From VRUE01 sp036403515 (GTDB lineage: Bacteria; Actinomycetota; Thermoleophilia; Solirubrobacterales; 70-9), in NCBI GenBank assembly GCA_036403515.1, contig DASWQV010000073.1, forward strand, positions 1 through 56,707: DNA of 56,707 bases. The letters are read 5' to 3'. A model generated the notes under the pieces. That model had not been told where the DNA came from. It saw nothing but the letters and a program-made list of their open reading frames with translations, and searched no databases. This document shows, one piece after another, positions 42,965 through 50,117 of this stretch. Positions within the stretch are counted from its first letter, which is position 1. Each line of letters begins with the position of its first letter. The position numbers and the translations under genes were made by a program.

Positions 42965-43614
42965 CGATCGATCTGGGCCTGTTCCAGAGCGCCCTCCTGG
43001 CCGAGGTAAGGAAGAAGCGCGATGTAGACGAGCTCAGGCAGCAGCGACGGAAGTTGCTTGACTTTGCCGGCTGAAAGGTAGGCCGCGACCAGAACCTTGG
43101 CGCGTCCGAAGGCGAGTTCTGGGTCGGCGCCATCGAGGCCACCCCTTTTTACCGCCCGACGCTGATCCTTCAGTGCCTCAACGACCAGATCTCTGTAGCG
43201 GCGCACGATATCTGGGTCGACGTTGGGGGCCTCGACTACAAGCATTTGCGCATGGTCGGGCTTAGCCGCAAGCAGTTGAAGGATCGCGGCCATCACCGTG
43301 CGGATCGAATCCGGATCCCATTGTTCGCCGCCCGGGCGCGCCTCCTGGGCGGCGCGCCGAAGTTCGGTCAAAAAGGCATCTGTCGTGGCATCGAAGCACT
43401 CCCTTTTGTTGGCGAAGTGCTTGTAAAAAGTCGCTCGGGAAATGCTGGCGTTACTGACGATGTCCGCGATCGTCGTCCTCGAGAAAGTTTTTTCGGCACA
43501 GCTCTTGGCCATTGCCGTGAGGATTCGCTTTTCCTGGGCCCGTGCACCGATGTCCAGCGGCATCGTCGGCATGAGTACATCAGCCTCACCCGGGAACTCG
43601 AAATCCTTGGTCAT
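42961..43614 (-). CDS. TetR-family regulator 2 of a three-gene cluster
   Basis: A 217-residue protein with the DNA-binding part TTIADIVSNASISRATFYKHFANKRECF (in part NASISRATFYKHFANKRECF) at about residues 47-75 and a C-terminal block LLPELVYIALLPYLGQEG like that of TetR 1. It is the first gene of the pair and faces TetR 3 across a 289-bp divergent region with palindromes. Base composition is slightly lower in GC than the surroundings. Confidence 0.88.
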   Translation of the reverse strand: MTKDFEFPGEADVLMPTMPLDIGARAQEKRILTAMAKSCAEKTFSRTTIADIVSNASISRATFYKHFANKRECFDATTDAFLTELRRAAQEARPGGEQWDPDSIRTVMAAILQLLAAKPDHAQMLVVEAPNVDPDIVRRYRDLVVEALKDQRRAVKRGGLDGADPELAFGRAKVLVAAYLSAGKVKQLPSLLPELVYIALLPYLGQEGALEQAQIDR

Positions 43615-43725
43615 TTCCGCTCTTTCGGCGCTGTAGAAGATTTCGGCGCCGTCCTGCGGAGCTAGGGGGTCCCGCTCCGTCGACCTATGCCGTCATCACC
43701 TGCCAAAAGGGCCGCCGCTGCCTCT

Positions 43726-43852
43726 TGAGCACATGCTCACTAGATCAGCTGCCTCGCACTTTCCTGGTTTTGGCCTCTCCGAGCGCTCTACTAGAACGCC
43801 GGAATGCCTTAACCAGGCGGCTGGCTAACTGAGTTTTTAGCAGAAAACTGCT
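43726..43852. promoter_or_regulatory. Divergent TetR promoter region with candidate operators
   Basis: Two palindromes lie between the divergent TetR genes: TGAGCA-CA-TGCTCA (43726-43739) and AGCAG-AAAA-CTGCT (43839-43852, inside a longer AGTTTT...AAAACT pairing). The second lies 51 bp before TetR 3 near a TAGAAT -10-like box (43864). Size and position fit autoregulatory TetR operators. The rest of the 289-bp gap shows no gene. Confidence 0.4.
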
Positions 43853-43903
43853 CTGTTCTTTGTTAGAATCAATCCGTACCGAAACCGAGTCGGAGTTCGA
43901 GAC

Positions 43904-44620
43904 ATGGAAAACGCCAGGGACCTGCCACAAACTCGGCGCGCCGGGGGCAAAACTTCAGCCGACGCAGTCGCTGCTGACCAAAGGCAGCGGATGCTCGCGG
44001 CGCTGCCGGATGCTGTGGTTGAAAACGGCTTCGAGGGGACCACCGTCGAGCACATCGTCAAACTCGGGCAGGTCCGTCGCAACGCTTTCTACGAACAGTT
44101 TGCCGACAAGCGCGACTGCTTCGCTGCCGCTCATGAGATCGCCCAGGAACGGCTGCTCGGCGTGCTCACCTTCCAGTGCTATACCCAGTCGGGCCTCGCA
44201 GATCGAGTCGATGCAGCTCTTGGCGCGGGTTTGGACCTGCTCGCCGGAAACCCAAGCCTGACTCGTCTCCTCGTTATCGAGGCGCCTGCGGCAGGTGAGG
44301 AGATTGCCGCTCGCCACCAGGAATGGCTCGAGCACTACGCACGCCTGCTCCAGCTCGCCGCGGTTGACAGCATGGATGTCACCACGCCGAGGCCCGCGCT
44401 CGAGCATGCGGTTGTCGGCGCAATCGTCTCTCGCGTCAAGCAGCTGATTCTGGCCGGCGAAATCGCGGAGCTTCCGAGGCTCGGTCCGGAGCTGCGGGAG
44501 CTGACGCTCATCTACTACGGCTCGCCCGAGCCTCCGCCGTGCGTCTCGGCCGCAGCGGAGGAAGCCGAGTCTTCACAGCCGCAGTCGCCGGGGCGTCGCA
44601 GCGCACTCGAGGCCGTATAG
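43904..44620 (+). CDS. TetR-family regulator 3 of a three-gene cluster
   Basis: A 238-residue protein with helix-turn-helix TVEHIVKLGQVRRNAFYEQF (about residues 47-66) and a C-terminal block LGPELRELTLIYYGSPE equivalent to the LPYLG block in TetR 1 and 2. The last 35 residues (Pro/Ser/Glu-rich) are read from DNA that is also the antisense end of the BrkB gene; a true end near 44515 is plausible if that part was captured by loss of a stop. It is divergent from TetR 2. Confidence 0.85.
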   Translation: MENARDLPQTRRAGGKTSADAVAADQRQRMLAALPDAVVENGFEGTTVEHIVKLGQVRRNAFYEQFADKRDCFAAAHEIAQERLLGVLTFQCYTQSGLADRVDAALGAGLDLLAGNPSLTRLLVIEAPAAGEEIAARHQEWLEHYARLLQLAAVDSMDVTTPRPALEHAVVGAIVSRVKQLILAGEIAELPRLGPELRELTLIYYGSPEPPPCVSAAAEEAESSQPQSPGRRSALEAV

Positions 44621-45462
44621 GGCATCTCGCCGGTGTCATGCAGCTCGTGGCGCAGTGAGTTGATCACGGCGCCGGCCATCAACGCCAGGCTCAGCACGTA
44701 GAACCAAAGCAGGGCAATCAGGATGAAGCCGAGGGTCGAGCCGAACCGCGAGAGGCTGGAGACGTTCGACAGGTAGACAGGAAAGAGCCAGTTGGCGACG
44801 CCGGCGCCAACGGTTACGAAGGCCGCCCCGGGCCAGACCGCCCGCCACGGCATATGCCCCTTGGGCACCGCCCAGAAGATCACGCAGCAGATCAGGAAGG
44901 TGATCAGGATCGCCGCCCCGAGCAGCAGCGTCGTGTCGATCACCTTGATGTCGGAGAGGCCGAAGGGCAGCCGGTCGGTGCTGGAGACGAGGGCGCTCTC
45001 CATCGCCGGCAGGAAGATGCTCGCGGCGATGAAGAGCAGGACGACGCCGAGCATCGCGAAGGAGAAGCGCTTTTGCTCGACCCAGCCACGGCATTCGACG
45101 TGGTAGATGCGACAGAAGGCGGTGTCCATCGCCCCCCAGAAGGAGGCGCCGATCCAAAGCGAGCCGAAGAAGGCCGCGATCCCAATCGTGGTCGAGTTTT
45201 CCTCGATCCGATTGAGCACGTCCGTCAGGGTCCCCTGCTCGACGTTGGGAAACAGGCGCTGCAGGTCGTTGAGCACGCTCGACTCGACCCCGCCGATCTT
45301 GAGGACCTGGCCGAAAATGAAGAGTACGAGCAGGGCAAAGGGAAAGACCGCCAGCATCAGGTTGTAGGCGACCATCGCCGAGAGGCCGGTGACGTTCTCG
45401 CGATAGGCGCGCTGCCAGAAGGCACGCAGCCAGGGACGTGGATGTCGCACCGATTTGGGCAT
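44515..45462 (-). CDS. YihY/BrkB-family membrane protein
   Basis: A 315-residue inner-membrane protein with about six helices and the family starts WLRAFWQRAYRENVTGLSAMVAYNLMLAVFP (in part YRENVTGLSAMVAYNLML). Conserved MDTAFCRIYHV and the LWFYVLSLALMAGAVIN block near the end are also present. The family was once called ribonuclease BN but is now regarded as a membrane protein of unknown role. The polar C-tail after residue 270 overlaps TetR 3 by 106 bp antisense. The start codon adjoins the -35 box of the promoter leading toward rpoD. Confidence 0.85.
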   Translation of the reverse strand: MPKSVRHPRPWLRAFWQRAYRENVTGLSAMVAYNLMLAVFPFALLVLFIFGQVLKIGGVESSVLNDLQRLFPNVEQGTLTDVLNRIEENSTTIGIAAFFGSLWIGASFWGAMDTAFCRIYHVECRGWVEQKRFSFAMLGVVLLFIAASIFLPAMESALVSSTDRLPFGLSDIKVIDTTLLLGAAILITFLICCVIFWAVPKGHMPWRAVWPGAAFVTVGAGVANWLFPVYLSNVSSLSRFGSTLGFILIALLWFYVLSLALMAGAVINSLRHELHDTGEMPYTASSALRRPGDCGCEDSASSAAAETHGGGSGEP

Positions 45463-45490
45463 TGACTTCAGAAACTGAAGCGATTATCAT
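45462..45490 (+). promoter_or_regulatory. Strong sigma-70 promoter upstream of rpoD
   Basis: TTGACT (45462-45467) and TATCAT (45485-45490) are exactly 17 bp apart, the best housekeeping-type promoter in the window. An inverted repeat TTCAG-AAA-CTGAA lies in the spacer. Transcription would start near 45497, 160 bp before rpoD. Confidence 0.65.
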
Positions 45491-45496
45491 GCGAAC

Positions 45497-45583
45497 AGAC
45501 GTTTGAGCAGTGCCGAGACGCCGTTCGGGGCAGTGCAGCGCAGACTAGTTGGCTTCGCGGACCGGTTCGCCGGTCCGTTTTTT
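45497..45583 (+). ncRNA. Candidate short RNA or attenuated rpoD leader
   Basis: A transcript from the promoter at 45462-45490 to the intrinsic terminator ending at 45583 would be about 87 bases, with no convincing reading frame. The nearest upstream gene is on the other strand, so the terminator can only serve this RNA. It could be an independent small RNA or a leader whose read-through sets RpoD levels. The name and boundaries are predictions. Confidence 0.5.
45558..45583 (+). terminator. Intrinsic terminator in the rpoD leader
   Basis: CGGACCGG (45558-45565), loop TTCG, CCGGTCCG (45570-45577) and six T residues (45578-45583): a textbook rho-independent terminator with a stable UUCG tetraloop. 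It is the only hairpin plus T-tract of this quality I found in the window. It lies 76 bp before the rpoD start. Confidence 0.8.
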
Positions 45584-45659
45584 CGCGACTTTCCGCCCCG
45601 CGATGGTATTTCTGTGGGTAGGACTAAACCTTCGAGCGCAAGGAAACGAGAGTAGACGG

Positions 45660-46766
45660 ATGCTGGTAGCTGAGCTTCAGGAGATGGAGGAGGTCAAAGG
45701 CCTCATAACTAGAGGGCAGCAGCTTGGGGTGCTGACCTTCGGCGATGTCGCCTCCGCGGTCTCGGAGGTGGATCTGGACGAGTCTGATGTCGAGGACCTT
45801 TACGGGCACCTCGAGAAGTCGGGGATCGAGCTCGTCGAGGACATGGACCCGGCCCAGAAAGCGGCCGCGGAAGCCCTCCCGATCGATACCGGGAAAAAAG
45901 GCCGGCGCCGCCAGAAAGCCGCGCTCGACCTGAAACCCGACATGACCACGGACAGCTTGCAGCTGTTCCTCAAGGACATCGGCAAGGTGCGCCTGCTGAC
46001 CGCCGCGGAGGAGGTCGAACTCGCCAAGCGGATCGAGCGCGGCGACCTCGACGCGAAGCAGAAAATGGTCGAGTCGAACCTGCGCCTGGTCGTCTCGATC
46101 GCCAAGAACTACCGCAACCAGGGCCTGCCCTTTCTCGACCTGATCCAGGAGGGAACGCTGGGCCTGGTCCGCGCCGCGGAGAAGTTCGACTACCGCAAGG
46201 GATTCAAGTTCTCGACCTACGCCACCTGGTGGATCCGCCAGGCGATCGCCCGTGCGCTCGCCGACAAGGCACGCACGATCCGCATCCCGGTCCACGTGGT
46301 CGAGAAGCTGAACAAGATCGGCCGCGCCGAGCGCAAGCTGGTCACCGAGCTGGGCCGCGAGCCGACCCCGGAGGAGATCGCCGACGTAACCGGGATCGAC
46401 CCCGAGGAGGTCGACTCGATCAAGCGCTCCGCCCAGGCGCCGGTCTCGCTGGAGAAGCCGGTCGGCGACGAGGAGGAGTCGGAGTTCGGCCAGTTCATCG
46501 CCGACGAGAAGGCGGAGTCGCCCTTCGACCGGGCGGCGGACCTGCTGACCAAAGAGGCGCTGAAGGAGGCGCTGGAGAACCTCTCCTACCGCGAGCGCCG
46601 CGTCCTCGAGCTTCGCTACGGCCTCGGCGGCGAGCACCCGCGCACGCTCGACGAGGTGGGGCGGACCTTCAACGTCACCCGCGAGCGCATCCGCCAGATC
46701 GAGAATCAGAGCCTGAAGAAGCTGCAGCAACTGGGAGAAGCACAGAAGCTCCGCGAGGTCACCTGA
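45660..46766 (+). CDS. rpoD: Primary RNA polymerase sigma factor RpoD/SigA
   Basis: A 368-residue group 1 sigma factor. Region 1.1-like sequence (GQQLGVLTFGDVASAV) opens the protein. Region 1.2/2 runs from TDSLQLFLKDIGKVRLLTAAEE through FLDLIQEGTLGLVRAAEKFDYRKG and TYATWWIRQAIARA, and region 4.2 is DEVGRTFNVTRERIRQIENQSLKKL (in part TFNVTRERIRQIENQSLKKL). ATG 45660 is chosen; upstream in-frame codons would read through the leader terminator. The short form lacking a long acidic insert is usual for this lineage. Copy C of the 3' element directly follows its stop codon. Confidence 0.96.
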   Translation: MLVAELQEMEEVKGLITRGQQLGVLTFGDVASAVSEVDLDESDVEDLYGHLEKSGIELVEDMDPAQKAAAEALPIDTGKKGRRRQKAALDLKPDMTTDSLQLFLKDIGKVRLLTAAEEVELAKRIERGDLDAKQKMVESNLRLVVSIAKNYRNQGLPFLDLIQEGTLGLVRAAEKFDYRKGFKFSTYATWWIRQAIARALADKARTIRIPVHVVEKLNKIGRAERKLVTELGREPTPEEIADVTGIDPEEVDSIKRSAQAPVSLEKPVGDEEESEFGQFIADEKAESPFDRAADLLTKEALKEALENLSYRERRVLELRYGLGGEHPRTLDEVGRTFNVTRERIRQIENQSLKKLQQLGEAQKLREVT

Positions 46767-46872
46767 TTCTGGCGGCACCACAGCGGCGCCGACGGCGTCC
46801 TCGGTTGCTCGCGTGCGGAGCACGCCACGCTCCCTGCGTCCTTGCCGGCGCCGCTGTGGACACTCGCCAGAA
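46767..46872 (+). repeat. 3' structured repeat element, copy C
   Basis: It starts at the base after the rpoD stop. Outer pairing TTCTGGCG (46767-46774)/CGCCAGAA (46865-46872); then a perfect 14-bp stem, CCACAGCGGCGCCG (46778-46791) with 46846-46859; then the core 46794-46844 beginning GGCGTCCTCGGTTG and ending CTCCCTGCGTCCTTG. The inner hairpin is GCGTGC-GGA-GCACGC: relative to copy A one G-U pair becomes A-U. There is no T-run, so it is not a simple intrinsic terminator. Confidence 0.7.
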
Positions 46873-46892
46873 CCACGACTAAGGCGATAGGG

Positions 46893-46918
46893 CATCCCGG
46901 CCGATACAGGCCGGGATG
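46893..46918 (+). promoter_or_regulatory. Hairpin burying the pilT-like start codon
   Basis: CATCCCGGCC (46893-46902), a six-base loop GATACA, and GGCCGGGATG (46909-46918) form a perfect 10-bp stem whose last three bases are the ATG start of the pilT-like gene. No clear ribosome site lies outside it. Translation would need the stem to open, so it may limit or condition expression. Confidence 0.55.
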
Positions 46919-48055
46919 TTCGAGATCGACAAAGCGCTGCGCACGCTGATCGAGCGCGAGGGCTCTGACCTTCATGTCAAGGTCAGCTCGAAGCCGATCA
47001 TCCGCCAGCACGGTGAGCTGGTCTTCCTCGATGGCTACGAGCCGCTGACTGAGGCGGACACGGAGAAGGCCTTCCACGACATCGCCGAAGTGCGCTCTCA
47101 GACCGAGTTCGAGGAGGCAGGCGAGGCCGACTTCTCCTACTCGATCCCGGGGCTTTCTCGCTTCCGGGTCAACACCTTCAAGCAGCGCGGCTCGATCTCG
47201 ATCGTCTGCCGCGCGATCCCCTTCGACATCCGTTCGGTGGAGGAGCTGGGCCTGCCCCCGGTCGTCACCAAGCTGTCCGAAGAGCAGCGCGGGATCATCC
47301 TCGTCACCGGCACCACCGGCTCGGGCAAGAGCACGACGCTGGCGGCGATGATCGACCACATCAACCGCAATCGCTCGCACCACATCATCACGCTCGAGGA
47401 CCCGATCGAGTACCTGCACCAGGACAAGCGCTCGATCGTCAACCAGCGCGAAGTCGGCTCCGACACCGAGAGCTTCGGCCGCGCGATGCGCCGCGTCCTG
47501 CGCCAGGACCCCGACGTGATCCTAATCGGCGAGATGCGCGATGAGGAGACGGTGCGCACGGCGCTCTCGGCGGCCGAGACCGGCCACCTCGTGCTCTCGA
47601 CTGTCCACACCCTCGATGCGACCGAGACGATCAACCGCATCATCGACTTCTTTCCACCCCACCTGCAGCACCAGGCACGGGTGATGCTGTCGGCAACGCT
47701 GAAGGGCGCGATCGCCCAGCGCCTCGTGCCCGACATAACCGGCGAAGGCCGCGTGCCTGCCTCCGAGGTGCTCGTCGTCACCGGCCGCGTCCAGGACCTG
47801 ATCATGAATCCAGAGGAGACCGGCAAGATCACCGAGGTCATCGGCGAGGGCGAGTACTACGGCATGCGCACCTTCGACCAGTCCCTGCTCGGTTACGTGA
47901 TGGAGGGCAAGATCTCCGAGGAGACGGCCCTCGACTACGCCTCCAGCCCGCACGATTTCAAGCTGATGCTGGCCGCCGGCGGCCAGCGGGCCAGCGGTAT
48001 CGAGCAGGTTGAAGGCTCGGCGCCCCCGGTGTCCCAGCCGGTCCACGCTCAGTAA
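46916..48055 (+). CDS. PilT-family ATPase, divergent (PilU-like)
   Basis: A 379-residue hexameric ATPase of the type IV pilus retraction family. It has Walker A GTTGSGKST (132-140), the Asp box ITLEDPIEYLHQ, Walker B DVILIGEMRD and the His box TGHLVLSTVHT. The C-terminal AIRNLIRE motif of canonical PilT is replaced by RVQDLIMNPEET, so it resembles PilU or a regulatory paralogue rather than the main retraction motor. It heads the pilus gene row but is separated from the next gene by only 15-84 bp depending on that start. A canonical PilT is encoded at 51957. Confidence 0.9.
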   Translation: MFEIDKALRTLIEREGSDLHVKVSSKPIIRQHGELVFLDGYEPLTEADTEKAFHDIAEVRSQTEFEEAGEADFSYSIPGLSRFRVNTFKQRGSISIVCRAIPFDIRSVEELGLPPVVTKLSEEQRGIILVTGTTGSGKSTTLAAMIDHINRNRSHHIITLEDPIEYLHQDKRSIVNQREVGSDTESFGRAMRRVLRQDPDVILIGEMRDEETVRTALSAAETGHLVLSTVHTLDATETINRIIDFFPPHLQHQARVMLSATLKGAIAQRLVPDITGEGRVPASEVLVVTGRVQDLIMNPEETGKITEVIGEGEYYGMRTFDQSLLGYVMEGKISEETALDYASSPHDFKLMLAAGGQRASGIEQVEGSAPPVSQPVHAQ

Positions 48056-48139
48056 TAGCCGGTAGGACGCGTGGCCAATCGGTGCAAGCCGGCTAGGCTC
48101 GATTCAAGCGAATGTGCCAGGCGGTCGATCAGCTTGACA

Positions 48140-49495
48140 ATGCCCTTGCTCGCCCGATTGCGCCTGCGGCTTCGCATCCTTGTCCGGAGCGAGAGCGGCA
48201 TGGCCCTGCCGACCGCGCTCTTCGCGATGATCGCCAGCCTGGGGCTGGCGAGCGCGGCGATCCTGTCCTCGGTCGATGTGCAGCGGGGAACCGGTCGCGA
48301 CCACGATTCCAAGGAAGCGATCGCGGCCGCCGACGCCGGCGCCAACCTCGCGCTGCTGCGCCTCAACCGTTTCTTGGGCAACCTCAGCGTGGCCAAACCC
48401 TGCGCGGGCCCGGCCGGCGAATCGCAGACTCCTACCGCCGGCTGGTGCCCGGCGACCCCCGTCGAATACGTCGGCGGCGCCTTCTACTCCTACAGAATCA
48501 GCGCCTATAACGGGACGGGCACCCTCAGCGTCGTCTCGGTCGGCACCTCGAACGGCGTCAGCCGGCGGGTCAATGTCGGCCTCTACTCGACAAACGGCAG
48601 GAACCCCTTTGCCGACGAGAAGCTGATCGGGCAGGACGGCATCCGGCTCAAAGGCGGTGTCACCATCCGCACCGACCAGGGGACCAACGGCGATATCACG
48701 CTCACCTCCGAAAAAGGAAAGAGCGCGACCATCTGTGGCAACCTCCGCCATGGCGTTGGGAAAAAATCTCCGACTCCGGGCTGCAACAAGGAAGTGCTGG
48801 AAGGACAGCGGAACCTCCCGGGAATCGAACCGCCGGTGGGCATTGCAACTAGCAACTCGAATTGCCGCCTTTCGGTTACCTGCTCTCCCAAAACCGAAGT
48901 CGACACCTTCACGGTGACAAAAGGAAAAAACGAATCGGCAGGCACGCGTACGTCGACCCAGCCATGGGATGCGAAACACACGACGGTCAACATTCCCAAC
49001 AACTCACGGCTCAGCATGGGTGGCCGCGACTACTATGTCTGCGGGCTATTCGTCAACGGCGAATTGATCATGAACGCCGGCTCTGAAGTGCGAATCTTCG
49101 TTCGGCCGCCGCAGGAATGCAGCCTGAGCAAAGGCGCGGTGCAGGTCGAATTCACCGCGAACGCCACCATCGTCTCGACCGGCTACATCCCGCAGCAGGG
49201 GAGTTACACGATCCCCGGAATCTACGTGATGGGCGAATCGACGGTGAAGCTGAGCGGCAACTCCGGCACCAACGAGCTGCTGCTCTATGCCCCCTACAGC
49301 AGCGTTGAAATTCAGGGCGACGCCACCTATCAGGGCATGATCGCGGGCAAGACACTCGAAATCCAAGGCAACGCGACGGTCGAATCCGACCCGAACAGCA
49401 AAAAGCCCAACATCACTGAATCGAGCCTTCTCTCGCGCACGCGCTACGTCGAGTGCGCGGGCGCCTCAGCATCCCCGCCGGACGCAAGCTGCTGA
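48140..49495 (+). CDS. PilX-like minor pilin/assembly protein with DUF7305-like beta-solenoid
   Basis: A roughly 451-residue exported protein. The N-terminus has a basic leader (LRLRLRILVRSESG) and then MALPTALFAMIASLGLASAAIL, a pilin-type helix with Gly at -1 but no Glu at +5, as in PilX-type minor pilins. The C-terminal third (GIYVMGESTVKLSGNSGTNELLLYA..., cited here in part as YVMGESTVKLSGN) resembles the DUF7305 repeat module, including IQGNATVESD. The start is uncertain: GTG 48071, with AGGA upstream, would add 23 residues. The gene lies between two ATPases in the pilus row. Its codons are a little more A-rich than its neighbours'. Confidence 0.75.
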   Translation: MPLLARLRLRLRILVRSESGMALPTALFAMIASLGLASAAILSSVDVQRGTGRDHDSKEAIAAADAGANLALLRLNRFLGNLSVAKPCAGPAGESQTPTAGWCPATPVEYVGGAFYSYRISAYNGTGTLSVVSVGTSNGVSRRVNVGLYSTNGRNPFADEKLIGQDGIRLKGGVTIRTDQGTNGDITLTSEKGKSATICGNLRHGVGKKSPTPGCNKEVLEGQRNLPGIEPPVGIATSNSNCRLSVTCSPKTEVDTFTVTKGKNESAGTRTSTQPWDAKHTTVNIPNNSRLSMGGRDYYVCGLFVNGELIMNAGSEVRIFVRPPQECSLSKGAVQVEFTANATIVSTGYIPQQGSYTIPGIYVMGESTVKLSGNSGTNELLLYAPYSSVEIQGDATYQGMIAGKTLEIQGNATVESDPNSKKPNITESSLLSRTRYVECAGASASPPDASC

Positions 49496-49542
49496 GCGGC
49501 GCTAAAGGTCGGCCGTCGCGCTGACGATTCATAAGCGAACGT

Positions 49543-50115
49543 ATGAGGGAGAAGCTGAACAGCAACCCGCTCGCCCAGGCCGCGGTGATCGGGGTCTTGC
49601 TCCTGTTCGCCGGTGTCTTCGTGATGTCCTCGATGAGCAAGGGCGGTCCTAAGGAAGAAGAAGGCGAAGCGGTCGCGGCGTCTGCGCCGGCGGCGATTCC
49701 GACCGGCGAAAGCAGCGCCACCTCCCTGCCGGCTGTAAGCACGGGCGTTGGCGCTCCGCCGCCCATCCCCCGCCGCGTGACGGCGGCCTTTGCTTCAGAC
49801 GACACCGTCGTTCTGCTCTTCGTTCGCACGGGTGGCATCGACGACGCGATGGTCGCCAAGGCCCTGACGCGGTTGCACGCGCTGTCGAGCGTCGCCACCT
49901 TCGTCGTGCCGGCGAACGAGATCGCGCGCTACGCGGCGATCGCCCAGGGCGCGAACGTCAACCGCGTCCCGGCCCTGGTCGTGCTCCGTCCCAAGCGGCT
50001 CGACAACGGCATCCCTGCGGCCTCGGTGCACTACGGCTATCAGAGCCCCGAGAGCGTCGAGCAGGCCGTGATCGACGCTGGCTACCGCGGCCGCACCGTT
50101 CCCTACCACCCGTAG
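49543..50115 (+). CDS. Membrane-anchored protein with a thioredoxin-fold-like domain
   Basis: A 190-residue protein with one N-terminal membrane helix (about residues 11-30, AQAAVIGVLLLFAGVFVMSS), a Ser/Ala/Pro linker and a C-terminal domain that looks like a thioredoxin fold. It has a hydrophobic strand (TVVLLFVRTGGIDDAMV), then VNRVPALVVLRP with the usual Val-Pro before a strand. The CxxC motif is absent (the spot reads RTGGID), so it cannot be a normal disulfide reductase. It lies 3 bp before pilB and 47 bp after the PilX-like gene, so a structural pilus-assembly role is likely. Family not certain. Confidence 0.6.
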   Translation: MREKLNSNPLAQAAVIGVLLLFAGVFVMSSMSKGGPKEEEGEAVAASAPAAIPTGESSATSLPAVSTGVGAPPPIPRRVTAAFASDDTVVLLFVRTGGIDDAMVAKALTRLHALSSVATFVVPANEIARYAAIAQGANVNRVPALVVLRPKRLDNGIPAASVHYGYQSPESVEQAVIDAGYRGRTVPYHP

Positions 50116-50117
50116 CG

